Origin: Thermococcus argininiproducens | GTDB lineage: Archaea; Methanobacteriota_B; Thermococci; Thermococcales; Thermococcaceae | Direction of reading: 5' to 3' | NCBI RefSeq assembly: GCF_023746595.1 | Contig: NZ_CP080572.1 | Location: 1,596,530-1,660,529 of the forward strand | DNA: 64,000 bases | Part shown: one piece after another, positions 38,092-50,089 of the stretch | How the letters are laid out: each line of letters begins with the position of its first letter | Numbering within the stretch: the stretch's first letter is position 1 | The notes under the pieces: generated by a model | What the model was told of the DNA's origin: nothing | Databases searched by the model: none | The model's input: only the letters and a program-made list of their open reading frames with translations | Made by a program: the position numbers and the translations under genes

Positions 38092-38925
38092 TTAACCTCT
38101 TTCGTTTCTTATCTCATTCCATATTGCTCCAAGGATTAAAAAAGCTCCTAAATATCCCTTTAAACTTAGAAGTTCCCCAATTATTAAAAATGATGAGATA
38201 TGCCCAAATATCGGTTCTGCTGAATATATTAGCGCTGCTTTGTGTGCTTTTGTCTCTTTCTGATATCTTACCTGAAGAGTAAACCCCACCACAGTAGCAA
38301 ATACTCCTGTGTAAATTATCCCCAACCAGGGAGTTACCCCTCTTGGAAACGCAAATCCTTCGATATTCAATGCATACACAGTAGAAAACACAAAATTCCA
38401 GAATATTTGCCAAAACGCTAAACTTAAGAAGTCTTTTTTCCCAAATTTTTGTACTAAAACTATCTGAAATGCAAATGAAACTGCACAAAGAATTGTTAGT
38501 AAATCACCGTAGTTGAAATGTAATGTAGCTCCAGAGATCAAGTAAAGCCCAGTTACCGCTATCCCTAAAGAGAAAAAGTCCCTTCTTCTCAATCTATCAT
38601 TAAGAACAAAATATGCTATGAATGGTGTAAAAACAACGTAAAGTGATGTTATAAACGCGGAGTTAGAAGCAGACGTATAATTTAACCCAATAATTTGGGA
38701 ACCATGACCAATAAACAATGTCATCCCGAGAATAAAACCTTCCTTCATTGTACTCGTTTTAAGAACCCTTGAATGAAAGATAAGAAGCATGAAAAAAGAA
38801 GCCAGTCCAAATCGATATACAAGAAAAAGAATTGGAGATACATAGTCAAGACTAACTTTCATTGCAGGAAATGTAAAACCCCATATAGCAGTAATTCCCA
38901 AGAGAATCAATTCTGCTTTTTTCAT
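38092..38925 (-). CDS. EamA/DMT-superfamily transporter
   Basis: A 277-residue membrane protein with ten hydrophobic helices in two homologous EamA halves. The first starts LLGITAIWGFTFPAMKVSL, the second LLTILCAVSFAFQIVLVQ, each with the small-residue pattern of the family. DMT exporters move amino acids or metabolites; the substrate cannot be predicted. Normal length. It is convergent with the DUF116 gene with no spacer and transcribed away from the ferredoxin gene, with which it shares 38926-39024. Confidence 0.85.
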   Translation of the reverse strand: MKKAELILLGITAIWGFTFPAMKVSLDYVSPILFLVYRFGLASFFMLLIFHSRVLKTSTMKEGFILGMTLFIGHGSQIIGLNYTSASNSAFITSLYVVFTPFIAYFVLNDRLRRRDFFSLGIAVTGLYLISGATLHFNYGDLLTILCAVSFAFQIVLVQKFGKKDFLSLAFWQIFWNFVFSTVYALNIEGFAFPRGVTPWLGIIYTGVFATVVGFTLQVRYQKETKAHKAALIYSAEPIFGHISSFLIIGELLSLKGYLGAFLILGAIWNEIRNERG

Positions 38926-39024
38926 GCATCCTTTTAATTCCTTTTACATTTATAAACATTTGTCTTAAGACAATAGTTTAAACGTTCTAATTCCCATAAT
39001 TATTATAAAGCTAGAGGTATCTAA

Positions 39025-39594
39025 ATGATTCTTGGTGATTATATGGGCGAGGAAGGTAACGAAATCACTCAAAAAGAGAACTTTGAGAGAATATGGATCC
39101 TAGTGACTCCAGATAAATGTAGCGGATGTAGGTTATGTGAAATAGCATGCTCACTTGAACATGAAGGGATTATTTGGCCAGAAGCTTCTCGCATAAGAGT
39201 TTTTGAACTTTTGCCAGGAATAAATGTGCCGCACCTTTGTACTCAATGTCCAGATTATCCTTGTGTCGAGGCATGTCCAACAAAAGCCCTAAGTGTAGAC
39301 GAAAAAACTGGAGCAGTCCTTGTGAATGAAGAGAGCTGTATAGAATGTGGAGCCTGTATCATAGCTTGCCCTGGAGATGTACCTAGAATTCCTACAAACA
39401 AAGGAAGTGTGGTCATATGTAACCTTTGTAACGGAACTCCCAAGTGCGTAGAGGTTTGTCATGAAGCGGGGCATGGTGCTCTAAAGATTGTTAAAGGAAA
39501 CTATAGACCAATATTTAGGACGTTTGCCAAAAACCCCATTGAGAAAGGATCCCAAATAGCAAGAAAAGTTTTTGGAGAGGAGTTTCTGAGGTGA
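39025..39594 (+). CDS. ferredoxin-like subunit with four 4Fe-4S clusters
   Basis: A 189-residue polyferredoxin of the HycB/DMSO-reductase-B type with four cysteine motifs: CSGCRLCEIAC, CTQCPDYPCVEAC, CIECGACIIAC and CNLCNGTPKCVEVC. It should pass electrons from the tungsten enzyme encoded next to ferredoxin or another acceptor. Two starts are reasonable: ATG 39025 behind GAGGT and ATG 39043 behind GGTGAT, a shorter form by six residues. The stop lies just before the next start. A TATA-like ttattataaag lies near 38998-39009. Confidence 0.88.
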   Translation: MILGDYMGEEGNEITQKENFERIWILVTPDKCSGCRLCEIACSLEHEGIIWPEASRIRVFELLPGINVPHLCTQCPDYPCVEACPTKALSVDEKTGAVLVNEESCIECGACIIACPGDVPRIPTNKGSVVICNLCNGTPKCVEVCHEAGHGALKIVKGNYRPIFRTFAKNPIEKGSQIARKVFGEEFLR

Positions 39595-39599
39595 GGAGT

Positions 39600-41474
39600 A
39601 TGTATGCTTATACGGGAAAACTTCTGGATGTGGACCTCACGAGAGAAAAAATAACGACTGTAGAGATCGAAGAAGAAATTTTAAGAAAGTTCTATGGTGG
39701 AAGAGGACTTGGAGTCTACCTCTTATGGAAAGAGCTTGGAGATAAATGGGAAAAAATCGACCCTCTTGGAGAAGAAAACCTACTACTAATTCTTACTGGA
39801 CCTCTAACAGGATATTATCCCGGAATTAAAACCTCAGTTGTTTCAAAATCTCCCGAAAGTAATGGAGTTATTGGAAGTGTATTAAGTAGTGAAGTAGGAC
39901 TTGAACTCAAAACATCAGACTATGATGGAATAATTATAAGAGGAAGAGCCAAAACTCCAGTTTATCTCTTTGTTCACAATGACAACGTGGAGATAAGGGA
40001 TGCAACCAAATACTGGGGAATGGGAGGAGTGGAACTTCACAAGAGTCTACTTAAAGAAGTTCATGAAGAAATCCGAAAGAAGGAAACGCTAAGAGGCATA
40101 CCAAAAGAACCTGCAATGATGTATATCAGCAAGGGAGGTGAAAATAAGATCCGCTTTGCAGCAATAATGACCAAGCTCATGCATGCAGCAGGTTATGGGG
40201 GTTATGGAGCAGTAATGGGAAGTAAGAAGTTAAAAGCAATAATTGTAAAAGGCAGTAAAGCCCTACCTGAAGTTCACGATAAAGAGAAGATGAAATCTAT
40301 GATCCAAGAATTCTGGAAAGAACTCTTCACGATGACAACTTTTAGAGAATGGGGAACTGGAGCTGGAGGTTACAGTGTTGGTCATGACCGCTCAAGTGAA
40401 CCCATGAAAAACTGGCAGGAAGAATACCATGACAATGAGGAAATAAGTGTAGTGAATTTTGAAAATAGGACTTGGATTAAGAAATACTGGGCCGACTATG
40501 GTTGCCCAGTGAATTGTATGAAAATTTCTTATCTCCGCTATGGGCCCTATAAAGGTTCAATCACCGATGCTCCAGACTACGAGCTTATGGCATATATGGG
40601 AACAAACCTTGGAATATTTGAGCCAGAAAAAATAGTTTATCTTTCCTACTTAGTAGATGAAGTGGGTTTAGATGGGATAAATGCGGGAAATACTCTTGGA
40701 TTTGCAGCAGAACTTTACCAAAGAGGAATTCTTACAAAGGAAGATCTTGGGTTTGAACTCAATTGGGGAGACGAAAAGGCTTTTGCAAAGCTTTTACAGT
40801 TGATAGTAAACAGAAAAGGAATAGGAGATATATTGGCAGAAGGGACTTATAGGGCCGCTTTAAAGATTAGCGAAATGAAAGAGGTAGATGCACTACAATA
40901 TGCAGTTCATGTAAAAGGTGTTGGAGTTGGAGCTCATGGAGTAAGAAGTGACCTGGATTACACAAGAGATATAAGTTACGCAGTTTCTGTCCAAGGTGGC
41001 GATCACACTTCTACTGCAGGTCTTCCAGCAAAGAGTTATGAAGGAGAGATGGTGAATGCCTTCTACGATTCGGCTGTTGTATGTATGTTCGTCACAAGAC
41101 CTGGATTTGAAAGAATTTTAGAATTTGGAAATGTCCTAACAGGTTTTAACATAACCCCAGAACAATGGTTCAATGAAATCGGTCTAAGGATAATTCATCT
41201 CCAAAGAATTCTACTACTCCTGGGAGGCCCAGATGTTTATTGGGATCCAAGAAGAGATGACGATAATCCTCCAAGGTTCTATGAACCTCTTCCAAATGGC
41301 CCAGCGAAAGGGAAAACACTGAACAAGGAAGAGATCATGAACAAAGTAAAACAATACTATGCTGAGATAGGGTATGACGAAAATGGCATTCCTAAAGAAG
41401 ATGTTCTTGAGAAACTAGGATTAAGCGAGGCAAAGAGAGAAATAAAGCGCATTAAAAGACGTTTAAATATCTAA
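39600..41474 (+). CDS. AOR-family tungsten oxidoreductase (WOR4-like)
   Basis: A 624-residue aldehyde:ferredoxin oxidoreductase family enzyme with a tungstopterin cofactor. The N-terminal domain (YTGKLLDVDLTREKI, FYGGRGLGVYLL) binds the pterin dithiolenes. The cluster motif reads WADYGCPVNCM: the usual C-x2-C-x3-C is D-x2-C-x3-C, with the fourth ligand later (AVVCMFVTRP). The P. furiosus enzyme called WOR4 shows this Asp change and a 3-iron cluster, as I recall, and has about this length, so I call it WOR4-like. The start is ATG 39600 behind GAGGTGAGG. It is in an operon with the ferredoxin. Confidence 0.85.
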   Translation: MYAYTGKLLDVDLTREKITTVEIEEEILRKFYGGRGLGVYLLWKELGDKWEKIDPLGEENLLLILTGPLTGYYPGIKTSVVSKSPESNGVIGSVLSSEVGLELKTSDYDGIIIRGRAKTPVYLFVHNDNVEIRDATKYWGMGGVELHKSLLKEVHEEIRKKETLRGIPKEPAMMYISKGGENKIRFAAIMTKLMHAAGYGGYGAVMGSKKLKAIIVKGSKALPEVHDKEKMKSMIQEFWKELFTMTTFREWGTGAGGYSVGHDRSSEPMKNWQEEYHDNEEISVVNFENRTWIKKYWADYGCPVNCMKISYLRYGPYKGSITDAPDYELMAYMGTNLGIFEPEKIVYLSYLVDEVGLDGINAGNTLGFAAELYQRGILTKEDLGFELNWGDEKAFAKLLQLIVNRKGIGDILAEGTYRAALKISEMKEVDALQYAVHVKGVGVGAHGVRSDLDYTRDISYAVSVQGGDHTSTAGLPAKSYEGEMVNAFYDSAVVCMFVTRPGFERILEFGNVLTGFNITPEQWFNEIGLRIIHLQRILLLLGGPDVYWDPRRDDDNPPRFYEPLPNGPAKGKTLNKEEIMNKVKQYYAEIGYDENGIPKEDVLEKLGLSEAKREIKRIKRRLNI

Positions 41475-41546
41475 CTTTCTCTTTTAAACTTTAGGTTTTG
41501 ATGATCTTTTTAAGGCTTTATAGCTAAAAAATATACGGTGATGTCC

Positions 41547-41978
41547 ATGGTCGAATATAAAGACATGACAATTAAAGTTGTTGGAAAGAGAATTTCTCCA
41601 ACCAAAATGATGGTGAAAGCTGGAGAATTCGAAATAATGATAGACAAGGTGGGGGGAGAGTCCCCAAGTCCCCTAGATTATACTCTAGCATCCCTTGCAG
41701 GATGCATTAATATAGTTGGAACCCTTGTAGCTAAGGACATGGGGATAAACATAGAAGATATAGAAATTGAGGCTGAAGGAGTATTTAATCCTGGAAAGCT
41801 TTATGGAAAAGGTACTCAACGAGCAGGATATAAGGAAATTAAAGTAAAAGTCAAGGTAAAAAGTGACGCTAATGAAGAAACTCTTGAGGAGTGGCTTAAA
41901 CAAGTTGAAGAGCGTTGCCCTATAAGTGATAATCTTGCAACCCCAACTCCTACAAAAGTTGAATTTGAAAAGTTCTGA
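41547..41978 (+). CDS. OsmC-family protein
   Basis: A 143-residue OsmC/Ohr-fold protein. The usual helix with a peroxidatic Cys is ASLAGCINIVGTLVAKD; the second Cys motif is VEERCPISDNLA. OsmC proteins reduce organic hydroperoxides or protect thiols. The start is ATG 41547 behind GGTGAT; a TATA-like ggctttatagc at 41513-41523 indicates its own promoter. It follows the tungsten enzyme by 72 bases. A protective role for an oxygen-sensitive enzyme is inference. Confidence 0.8.
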   Translation: MVEYKDMTIKVVGKRISPTKMMVKAGEFEIMIDKVGGESPSPLDYTLASLAGCINIVGTLVAKDMGINIEDIEIEAEGVFNPGKLYGKGTQRAGYKEIKVKVKVKSDANEETLEEWLKQVEERCPISDNLATPTPTKVEFEKF

Positions 41979-42020
41979 AGATTTTTAAACCCTTTTCTCT
42001 ACCTTCTTTCGGTGAAGTTA

Positions 42021-42347
42021 ATGTGGCGTGAAAAACTTAAACAGGGGTTTCTAGAGAACGAGGAGATAATGATTGAACTCAGTATAGGGGGAGAATGTGG
42101 AGAATGGTTTCCTAGCCTAGCTTTATATGACAAAAAGAATGATAGCTGGTACTATTTCGATAATGATATTCCCCCAGGAACAGATCAGGAGGAAGGTCTC
42201 CGAAATGCTATTGAGTTTTTTGAGAAACTTGTAATTGGACTTGAAAAACCTGTGCTTAAACTTTCTCCCCTCAAAGAAGCCCCCCAAGAAGTTTACCAAA
42301 AATTAACAAGATTTCTGGAGGAGTTGAGAAATGAAGATAAAAGTTAA
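42021..42347 (+). CDS. hypothetical protein between OsmC and MoaD
   Basis: A 108-residue protein of no recognised family, starting MWREKLKQGFLENEE with GGTGAA upstream. It is rich in aromatic and acidic residues (GECGEWFPSLALYD, SWYYFDNDIPPGT) with a helical C-terminus, and has one isolated Cys-pair-free motif. The overlap of 17 bases with the MoaD-like gene suggests coupled expression, so a role in pterin-cofactor supply or in the tungsten enzyme is possible but unproven. Confidence 0.6.
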   Translation: MWREKLKQGFLENEEIMIELSIGGECGEWFPSLALYDKKNDSWYYFDNDIPPGTDQEEGLRNAIEFFEKLVIGLEKPVLKLSPLKEAPQEVYQKLTRFLEELRNEDKS

Positions 42348-42552
42348 ACTCTATGGAGAACTTGCTTTAAAGTATAAACCCGAGATAGAAATAGAGGTTA
42401 GAGAGAATGCTCTTGTTAATGATGTTCTTACGGTATTAAAAATTAGTGAAAATGAACATCATCTACTCATAAACGAAAAGAAAGTTTCGAAAGATTATCC
42501 TTTACAAGAGGGGGACATTTTGAAGATTCTCCCTGTGGTATATGGAGGTTAA
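42331..42552 (+). CDS. MoaD/ThiS-like sulfur carrier protein
   Basis: A 73-residue beta-grasp protein ending in VVYGG, the C-terminal di-glycine that is adenylated and thiocarboxylated. In archaea such proteins feed sulfur to molybdopterin/tungstopterin synthesis or tRNA thiolation. The neighbouring tungsten enzyme favours the pterin route. The start overlaps the hypothetical gene by 17 bases (GGAGG upstream). It overlaps the convergent gene by four bases. Confidence 0.85.
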   Translation: MKIKVKLYGELALKYKPEIEIEVRENALVNDVLTVLKISENEHHLLINEKKVSKDYPLQEGDILKILPVVYGG

Positions 42553-42833
42553 CCCTCTCCCAACCCGACGTCCTCCCCAAAAGTCATTGTTAAATAAAGT
42601 TCAATGACTCCTTTTTCGATGTTCTCAATTATTTTTCTTTCAAGATTCTTAATTTCTTCCTCAGAGAGATACCTGTTTTCTTCAATAATTTTCAACTTTC
42701 CCTTTTTTCTATCTAATACTACAGTGGTCCCTTCTATTATAAGCGGAAGGTAATTTATTTTAAACCCATAGAGCTCCTCTACATAACTTACTTTTTGATT
42801 CAGAATCTCAAGGTAGGTTTTTAATTTACTCAT
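42549..42833 (-). CDS. small hypothetical protein
   Basis: A 94-residue protein starting at ATG 42833 (MSKLKTYLEILNQKV) with GGTGAG just upstream. The longer frame would overlap the divergent GH57 gene and is rejected. It has a beta-rich middle (NYLPLIIEGTTVVLDRKKGK) and a helical end. No family was recognised. It is convergent with the MoaD-like gene with a four-base overlap and diverges from the GH57 protein by about 60 bases. Confidence 0.6.
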   Translation of the reverse strand: MSKLKTYLEILNQKVSYVEELYGFKINYLPLIIEGTTVVLDRKKGKLKIIEENRYLSEEEIKNLERKIIENIEKGVIELYLTMTFGEDVGLGEG

Positions 42834-42891
42834 TCTACTCACCGTAACCCTTAATACTTCCAAACAACTTAAAAGTCTTGGTGTGAACGAC

Positions 42892-44691
42892 ATGTACCAA
42901 AAGTTTGGTTATCATTTTCATGCATACCAACCAGGAGATATTATCTATATCCATGATGGCTCTGGATGGGATCCAATAAAGTATTCAGAGCGATTAAGCC
43001 CAGTTTCTTTAAGAATAAGAGAAATAGAAGTAAAGTCCAGAAACTGGACACGAACAGTTATTAAGGCCTACGAATACACAAGTGACACTCTGGGTTCTTT
43101 AAAATCTGGATGTGCAAGTGTCGACTTTGAACCCTTTACACTCTATATGATTCTACGATATAAACCAAGGATTTACGGAGAGATAGTTGAACTGCTCCTA
43201 AACAAGGTAGAAGCAGTACCAACAACTCCTTTTCATCCAATAATGCCACACTTAAGTATCTTTGAGCAGGAAATACTGGCAAAAGTTTCTTTTGACTTTT
43301 ATGAACCATTTATTAAGAATAAAGATGTCGTAGGTTATTGGCTTCCAGAAAACGTCATAACAAGAGAAACTGCCAAAATTGTTGCTGAATCTACTATCAA
43401 AGATATCGTATTCTTGCTTGACGAAAGGCAGTTTGTAGGATTAAACTTTCCTCAGGCCAAGTTTTCCTGTAACACATATAAATGCAATGAGAAAGTGGCA
43501 TATGTCTTTGGAAGAGACCATCAATTAAGTGATGCATTTGCTTTTAATACACTTGATATCAACGGTCTAGTTAGAGGAGTTGTTGAAGGAAGGATAGACG
43601 TCTTCAAGGAGAATGCAAAAATTCCATACTTGGTTTACCTGGCAAGCGATCTTGAGGCCCTTCTTGCCAATCCACAACAGTTGGATAGATTTCTTAATTG
43701 GGTTACGAAGCTTGAAGAAAGGAATGTCGAAACAATAAACACAGTAGAATTTGTCAGGAAGAAGAAAAATGGGCAATTCAAGTGTTTAGAAGGAGAGTGC
43801 AGTGAGCACTTTAGAATAAATGTAAAAGATTATTCAAGCTGGAGTGATTATTACGACTTAAGTATAGATGGGAGAACAGGAGATATAAGATGGCTAGGTA
43901 TGAGAAGAGAAGACGGCAAGGTTATTTATAGGTTCTACAAAAAACAAAAAGTATCCCAACTCTGGAAATATGCATTCACAAAGCTATTTAGAGAACTCAA
44001 TAGAAGTATACGCTTCGGTGTAATTGACATGATTCACAAATATCTTCCTGAGGCCAGTATAGAGGAAATAAAAGAGTTCTTGATAAGGTATTCGAGGATA
44101 TTCTTCAGAGAACATTATGAATACTTTGAAATGGACACTACTGTGGAGTATGTCATAGAACCTCTAAAAGATCTTGATCCGACTCTTGCCCTAAAGCTCG
44201 GAAGAATATATTACCTAATGCTCCTTGCAAATCACTCGGATCCAAGATTTTGGGAAAACTTAGATACAAGAGTCACTTTTGAAAACGTGGCTGCAATAAG
44301 TAAAGCTCTCATAGAACTCATGAAGGTCTACATCGATGAGAACATGCACGAAAGAGCAAATTACATTCTTCTAGAGTATATGAAACTTCTGGCATTCGCA
44401 CAGCTTTATTATGATTATGAACTTTTCAAAATGCCCGGTCTAGAGGGTTGGGAAACTAGTGAAAAAGCATGGTTTGACAGCCTTAAGAGCGAAGTTCCAA
44501 ACTGTAATTACAATGTGATTACACGAGCTGCTCTATATGTTGGAAGGGAAGACCTTCCCAAAGACATAAGAAATGCTTTGGAGGCGCTCTATGATATGAA
44601 AAAGGCTGTTGCTGATACAGGCCATATTTCCGGAGAAATGCATGGAGATTGGGAAAACAAGGAATGGTGTGAGCATAGAGCAAAAGTTTAA
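42892..44691 (+). CDS. GH57-like glycoside hydrolase family protein
   Basis: A 599-residue protein. The N-terminus has FGYHFHAYQPGDI, the GH57 first motif (HQP-like), and VVGYWLPENVITRE is the expected Glu nucleophile block (WLPEN). The C-terminal ~250 residues are helical (HHH-type bundle). It lacks the Asp/His block GHWW found in amylases and branching enzymes, so the second catalytic residue is not obvious and the substrate unknown. The start is ATG 42892; the GTG at 42883 is less likely. It is distinct from the branching enzyme at 26-27.7 kb. Confidence 0.75.
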   Translation: MYQKFGYHFHAYQPGDIIYIHDGSGWDPIKYSERLSPVSLRIREIEVKSRNWTRTVIKAYEYTSDTLGSLKSGCASVDFEPFTLYMILRYKPRIYGEIVELLLNKVEAVPTTPFHPIMPHLSIFEQEILAKVSFDFYEPFIKNKDVVGYWLPENVITRETAKIVAESTIKDIVFLLDERQFVGLNFPQAKFSCNTYKCNEKVAYVFGRDHQLSDAFAFNTLDINGLVRGVVEGRIDVFKENAKIPYLVYLASDLEALLANPQQLDRFLNWVTKLEERNVETINTVEFVRKKKNGQFKCLEGECSEHFRINVKDYSSWSDYYDLSIDGRTGDIRWLGMRREDGKVIYRFYKKQKVSQLWKYAFTKLFRELNRSIRFGVIDMIHKYLPEASIEEIKEFLIRYSRIFFREHYEYFEMDTTVEYVIEPLKDLDPTLALKLGRIYYLMLLANHSDPRFWENLDTRVTFENVAAISKALIELMKVYIDENMHERANYILLEYMKLLAFAQLYYDYELFKMPGLEGWETSEKAWFDSLKSEVPNCNYNVITRAALYVGREDLPKDIRNALEALYDMKKAVADTGHISGEMHGDWENKEWCEHRAKV

Positions 44692-46037
44692 CCTTTTACA
44701 TTCCACTTTTCTTTACTTAAAAAGAGATATGCCTCTTTTTCGAGCTTAGGGGGAACAAAATTAACAAGAATATCACTGTTAGTTATCTCCTTTTTAATGG
44801 TCCTTCCTAAAGCAACCTGATTTTTTATAAAAAGTTCTTTAATAACATCCACAATGTTTTCAGTGACCTCTTTTTCAGAATAGAGTCTTTTCCCTCTTAT
44901 CCATACTTTTTTATTCTTTTTATAGAATTCAGCTCCACTTTCAGTAAGAAACTCCGGGCCTATCTTTAGAGACATCTTAGGTCTGTGAACTTTATCAACC
45001 TCGAGCATTATAAATGCTTTCTCCATGTAGCCCCAGTTAATATCAACAACATCAAATCCTTTCTTTTTTAATACCTTTTCAAGTCCTCTTGCACTTTTCT
45101 CTAGTTGAGGCAACAAAATATCATCAACAAGATCTGGCTTTTGGAAAAGAATAGTCACCAAGTTTGTTCCTTTTTCTCTAAGCAGACGTCTATAATTACC
45201 AGTTTTTTTCTCTGGAGGGAAGAAGAATTCAAGCCTCGGATCCTCTCTAAATTCTCTAGCCTTAAAGTAAAATACCCCAAATTTTTCCCAACTCAAGGCT
45301 GATGCCACATTCCTTCTGGGATCCACAGGATCTATAACTATAAGGGGACTCTCACTCTCTCTTTCTATAGTTTTGTATGCTATTTCAGGCTCCTTTCTAA
45401 TCCACCCCCCGAGGTCAACTATTTTGCTTTTTCCTAGAAATTCAATATCTTCAATCAACTTCATAAATGAACCGTACTTAATAATCAGGAGTTCTGTTAG
45501 ATACCCTGAGAACCCTCTAACATACACTTCACTCCCATAAACATTTATTCCTTTAAGAAATCTCTTAAGGAGTCTCACCTCATCATTTTTTCCATTCAAA
45601 TGCTCAATTATCCACTTTGTATGTAGAATAGATCTGTCAACTGCTGTTCTAACTTCTTTCCAGTTCTCAACATTATAACATGGTACCAAATCAACTTCAA
45701 ATCCTTTATAAGTGGCCTTTACATAGGGATGTTCTGCGTAGGCGATTTCATAAGTATCAAGTTTCCCTCCAATTGCCTTAGCAAGCTCCAGCCCTGTTTT
45801 TTTCAACTCTTCGAGGGGAGTATTAGAGGGGAATGCCAAGAAAAGATCAATGTCATGATCCCCTGAAAGGTAAGTATTTTTTGCGATTGACCCCACAAGA
45901 TATGGGACTATGTCAAGGTTGTAGTTATCAATTTCCTCTTTCGCGATTTGAAAAACTGCCTCAGTTACAGCACTAACTACCTTCTTCTCTTCCTCAGAGG
46001 GTTTTATCATACTCAAAACTTCTTTCAGTAACTCCAT
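44688..46037 (-). CDS. cca: CCA-adding enzyme (class I, archaeal)
   Basis: A 449-residue class I tRNA nucleotidyltransferase. The nucleotidyltransferase head domain shows YLVGSIAKNTYLSGDHDIDLF with the two catalytic Asp residues (DID). A helical neck, body and tail follow. It adds or repairs the CCA ends of tRNA; note that tRNA-Lys in this window encodes its own CCA. The start ATG 46037 follows AGGTGT. It forms an operon with thpR, whose stop is nine bases upstream. The end overlaps the GH57-like gene by four bases. Confidence 0.94.
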   Translation of the reverse strand: MELLKEVLSMIKPSEEEKKVVSAVTEAVFQIAKEEIDNYNLDIVPYLVGSIAKNTYLSGDHDIDLFLAFPSNTPLEELKKTGLELAKAIGGKLDTYEIAYAEHPYVKATYKGFEVDLVPCYNVENWKEVRTAVDRSILHTKWIIEHLNGKNDEVRLLKRFLKGINVYGSEVYVRGFSGYLTELLIIKYGSFMKLIEDIEFLGKSKIVDLGGWIRKEPEIAYKTIERESESPLIVIDPVDPRRNVASALSWEKFGVFYFKAREFREDPRLEFFFPPEKKTGNYRRLLREKGTNLVTILFQKPDLVDDILLPQLEKSARGLEKVLKKKGFDVVDINWGYMEKAFIMLEVDKVHRPKMSLKIGPEFLTESGAEFYKKNKKVWIRGKRLYSEKEVTENIVDVIKELFIKNQVALGRTIKKEITNSDILVNFVPPKLEKEAYLFLSKEKWNVKG

Positions 46038-46046
46038 CAAAGACAC

Positions 46047-46604
46047 CTAATCTTGAAGCTCAAATCTTGCAAGAGTTTCATATATTGGGCCTTTAGGGGT
46101 TAAAGTACTCTTTTTAAGTTCTATTGCCTCAACATTAAAACGACCAAATTCCTGAGCAGCAAGCTCTTTTAAGACTAGCATAAGCTCTACTTTGTCTTTT
46201 ACAAATTTTACTCTTCCTATTGTAACGTGAGAGACAAAATTTTTCTCTCTTTTAAATCCAAGGTTAAAAAGAGCATTGTCTATTTTCTGAGCAATCTTTT
46301 TTATAATTTCATCTCCCTCAATCCCTGCCCAGATAACTCGTACATAATTGTAACTAGGAAAGACCCCTATCCCTTTTACATTAACCTCATGTTTTGGATG
46401 TTCCTTTGCAATGGATCCAAGAATCCTTTTAATATCTTCTGCTTGTTCCTCTGTTATTTCTCCTAAGAATTTTAAAGTAAGATGGAGGTTTTCTGGCTCA
46501 ACGAACTTAATTTTTGCAGCCTTAGTTTTTTCTATCCTTTCTTGAACCTCAACTAACTTTTGTCTGACTTCATCATTTATCTCAATGGCTATAAAAGCCC
46601 TCAT
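46047..46604 (-). CDS. thpR: RNA 2',3'-cyclic phosphodiesterase
   Basis: A 185-residue 2H-phosphoesterase (LigT). It carries the two catalytic His motifs HLTLKF and HVTIGR in the N- and C-terminal halves. The enzyme opens 2',3'-cyclic phosphate termini of RNA and was first known as a 2'-5' tRNA ligase in vitro. It follows the phosphoribosyltransferase with a four-base overlap and precedes the CCA enzyme, an RNA-end-processing pairing that makes functional sense. Confidence 0.92.
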   Translation of the reverse strand: MRAFIAIEINDEVRQKLVEVQERIEKTKAAKIKFVEPENLHLTLKFLGEITEEQAEDIKRILGSIAKEHPKHEVNVKGIGVFPSYNYVRVIWAGIEGDEIIKKIAQKIDNALFNLGFKREKNFVSHVTIGRVKFVKDKVELMLVLKELAAQEFGRFNVEAIELKKSTLTPKGPIYETLARFELQD

Positions 46605-47062
46605 TCCCTAGCCACCACCGGGAATTCCTCCCAGGGAAACACAATCCATTTATCTGTCCTAAACACATAAAAGTCCGGTACAACTGAAGTCCATGGCTTC
46701 ATGGCCAAACACGCTATCTTAATGTCCTTTGCCCCTCTCTTTTTAACTTCCTCAATGACTACTTGAAGCGTTTTTCCTGTATCGCTAACATCATCCACTA
46801 TTATTACTTTTTTCCCTTCTATATCCCCATGAATAGGGATTGTTATTGTAGGTCTTTCAGCTCTTTCATCGATCCCCTTATAGAATTTCACGTCAATTAC
46901 TTTGAGCTCCACTTCCCCTAGGATATGGCTAAGTCTTACTGCAGGGATCAATCCACCTCTCGCTATTCCTATAATAACATCTGGTTTATAATCCCGTAGA
47001 ACATCAGCCAGTGAGAATATAGCTCTATCAACTTGCCACCATGTGAGATAAACTTTATCCAT
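46601..47062 (-). CDS. xanthine/hypoxanthine phosphoribosyltransferase-like protein
   Basis: A 153-residue type I phosphoribosyltransferase. The PRPP-binding motif is [15 protein letters not shown] and the PPi loop IARGG. It probably salvages a purine base (xanthine, guanine or hypoxanthine) to the mononucleotide. The length and the WWQVDRAIF start fit the Thermococcales Gpt-like group. It is the first gene of the operon with thpR and cca, with TATA ggtttttaaacc near 47113. Confidence 0.85.
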   Translation of the reverse strand: MDKVYLTWWQVDRAIFSLADVLRDYKPDVIIGIARGGLIPAVRLSHILGEVELKVIDVKFYKGIDERAERPTITIPIHGDIEGKKVIIVDDVSDTGKTLQVVIEEVKKRGAKDIKIACLAMKPWTSVVPDFYVFRTDKWIVFPWEEFPVVARE

Positions 47063-47183
47063 TTTCTCACCCTCCTATGATATATGGTAAAGTAAAAGAG
47101 TCATGGTTTAAAAACCCAGCGTTCAGTGACCCACCCATCCTGAAAGCCAATGTTTCATCCTCTATAAATAGTTAAAAGAAAAG

Positions 47184-49895
<2,712 letters not shown>

Positions 49896-49908
49896 TTATT
49901 TTACCATT

Positions 49909-49932
49909 TGTGATACCTTAGTAAAAGTATCA
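49909..49932. repeat. short inverted repeat upstream of nrdJ
   Basis: TGATAC (49910-49915) and GTATCA (49926-49931) form a 6-base inverted repeat about 35 bases upstream of the nrdJ start. It could be an operator for the reductase gene. The repeat is short, so chance is possible. Confidence 0.3.
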
Positions 49933-50089
49933 GTATAGGATAATGAGTATCTATGGTACATATATCTTACTCTGGTGGGGATTGCCAACATGACAAATAC
50001 TATTGATTACCTCTGTCGGAATAATAAAAAGTAAGAAACAAGTAAGTCGGATATTTTATCCAACCTATCTGCTCAATCCTTCATATGTG

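Noticed and set aside
47063-47183. CTGA and GATGAA-like boxes suggesting another C/D sRNA
   Set aside because: Box spacing and C' box do not fit on either strand; the region is better explained by promoters of the phosphoribosyltransferase gene.
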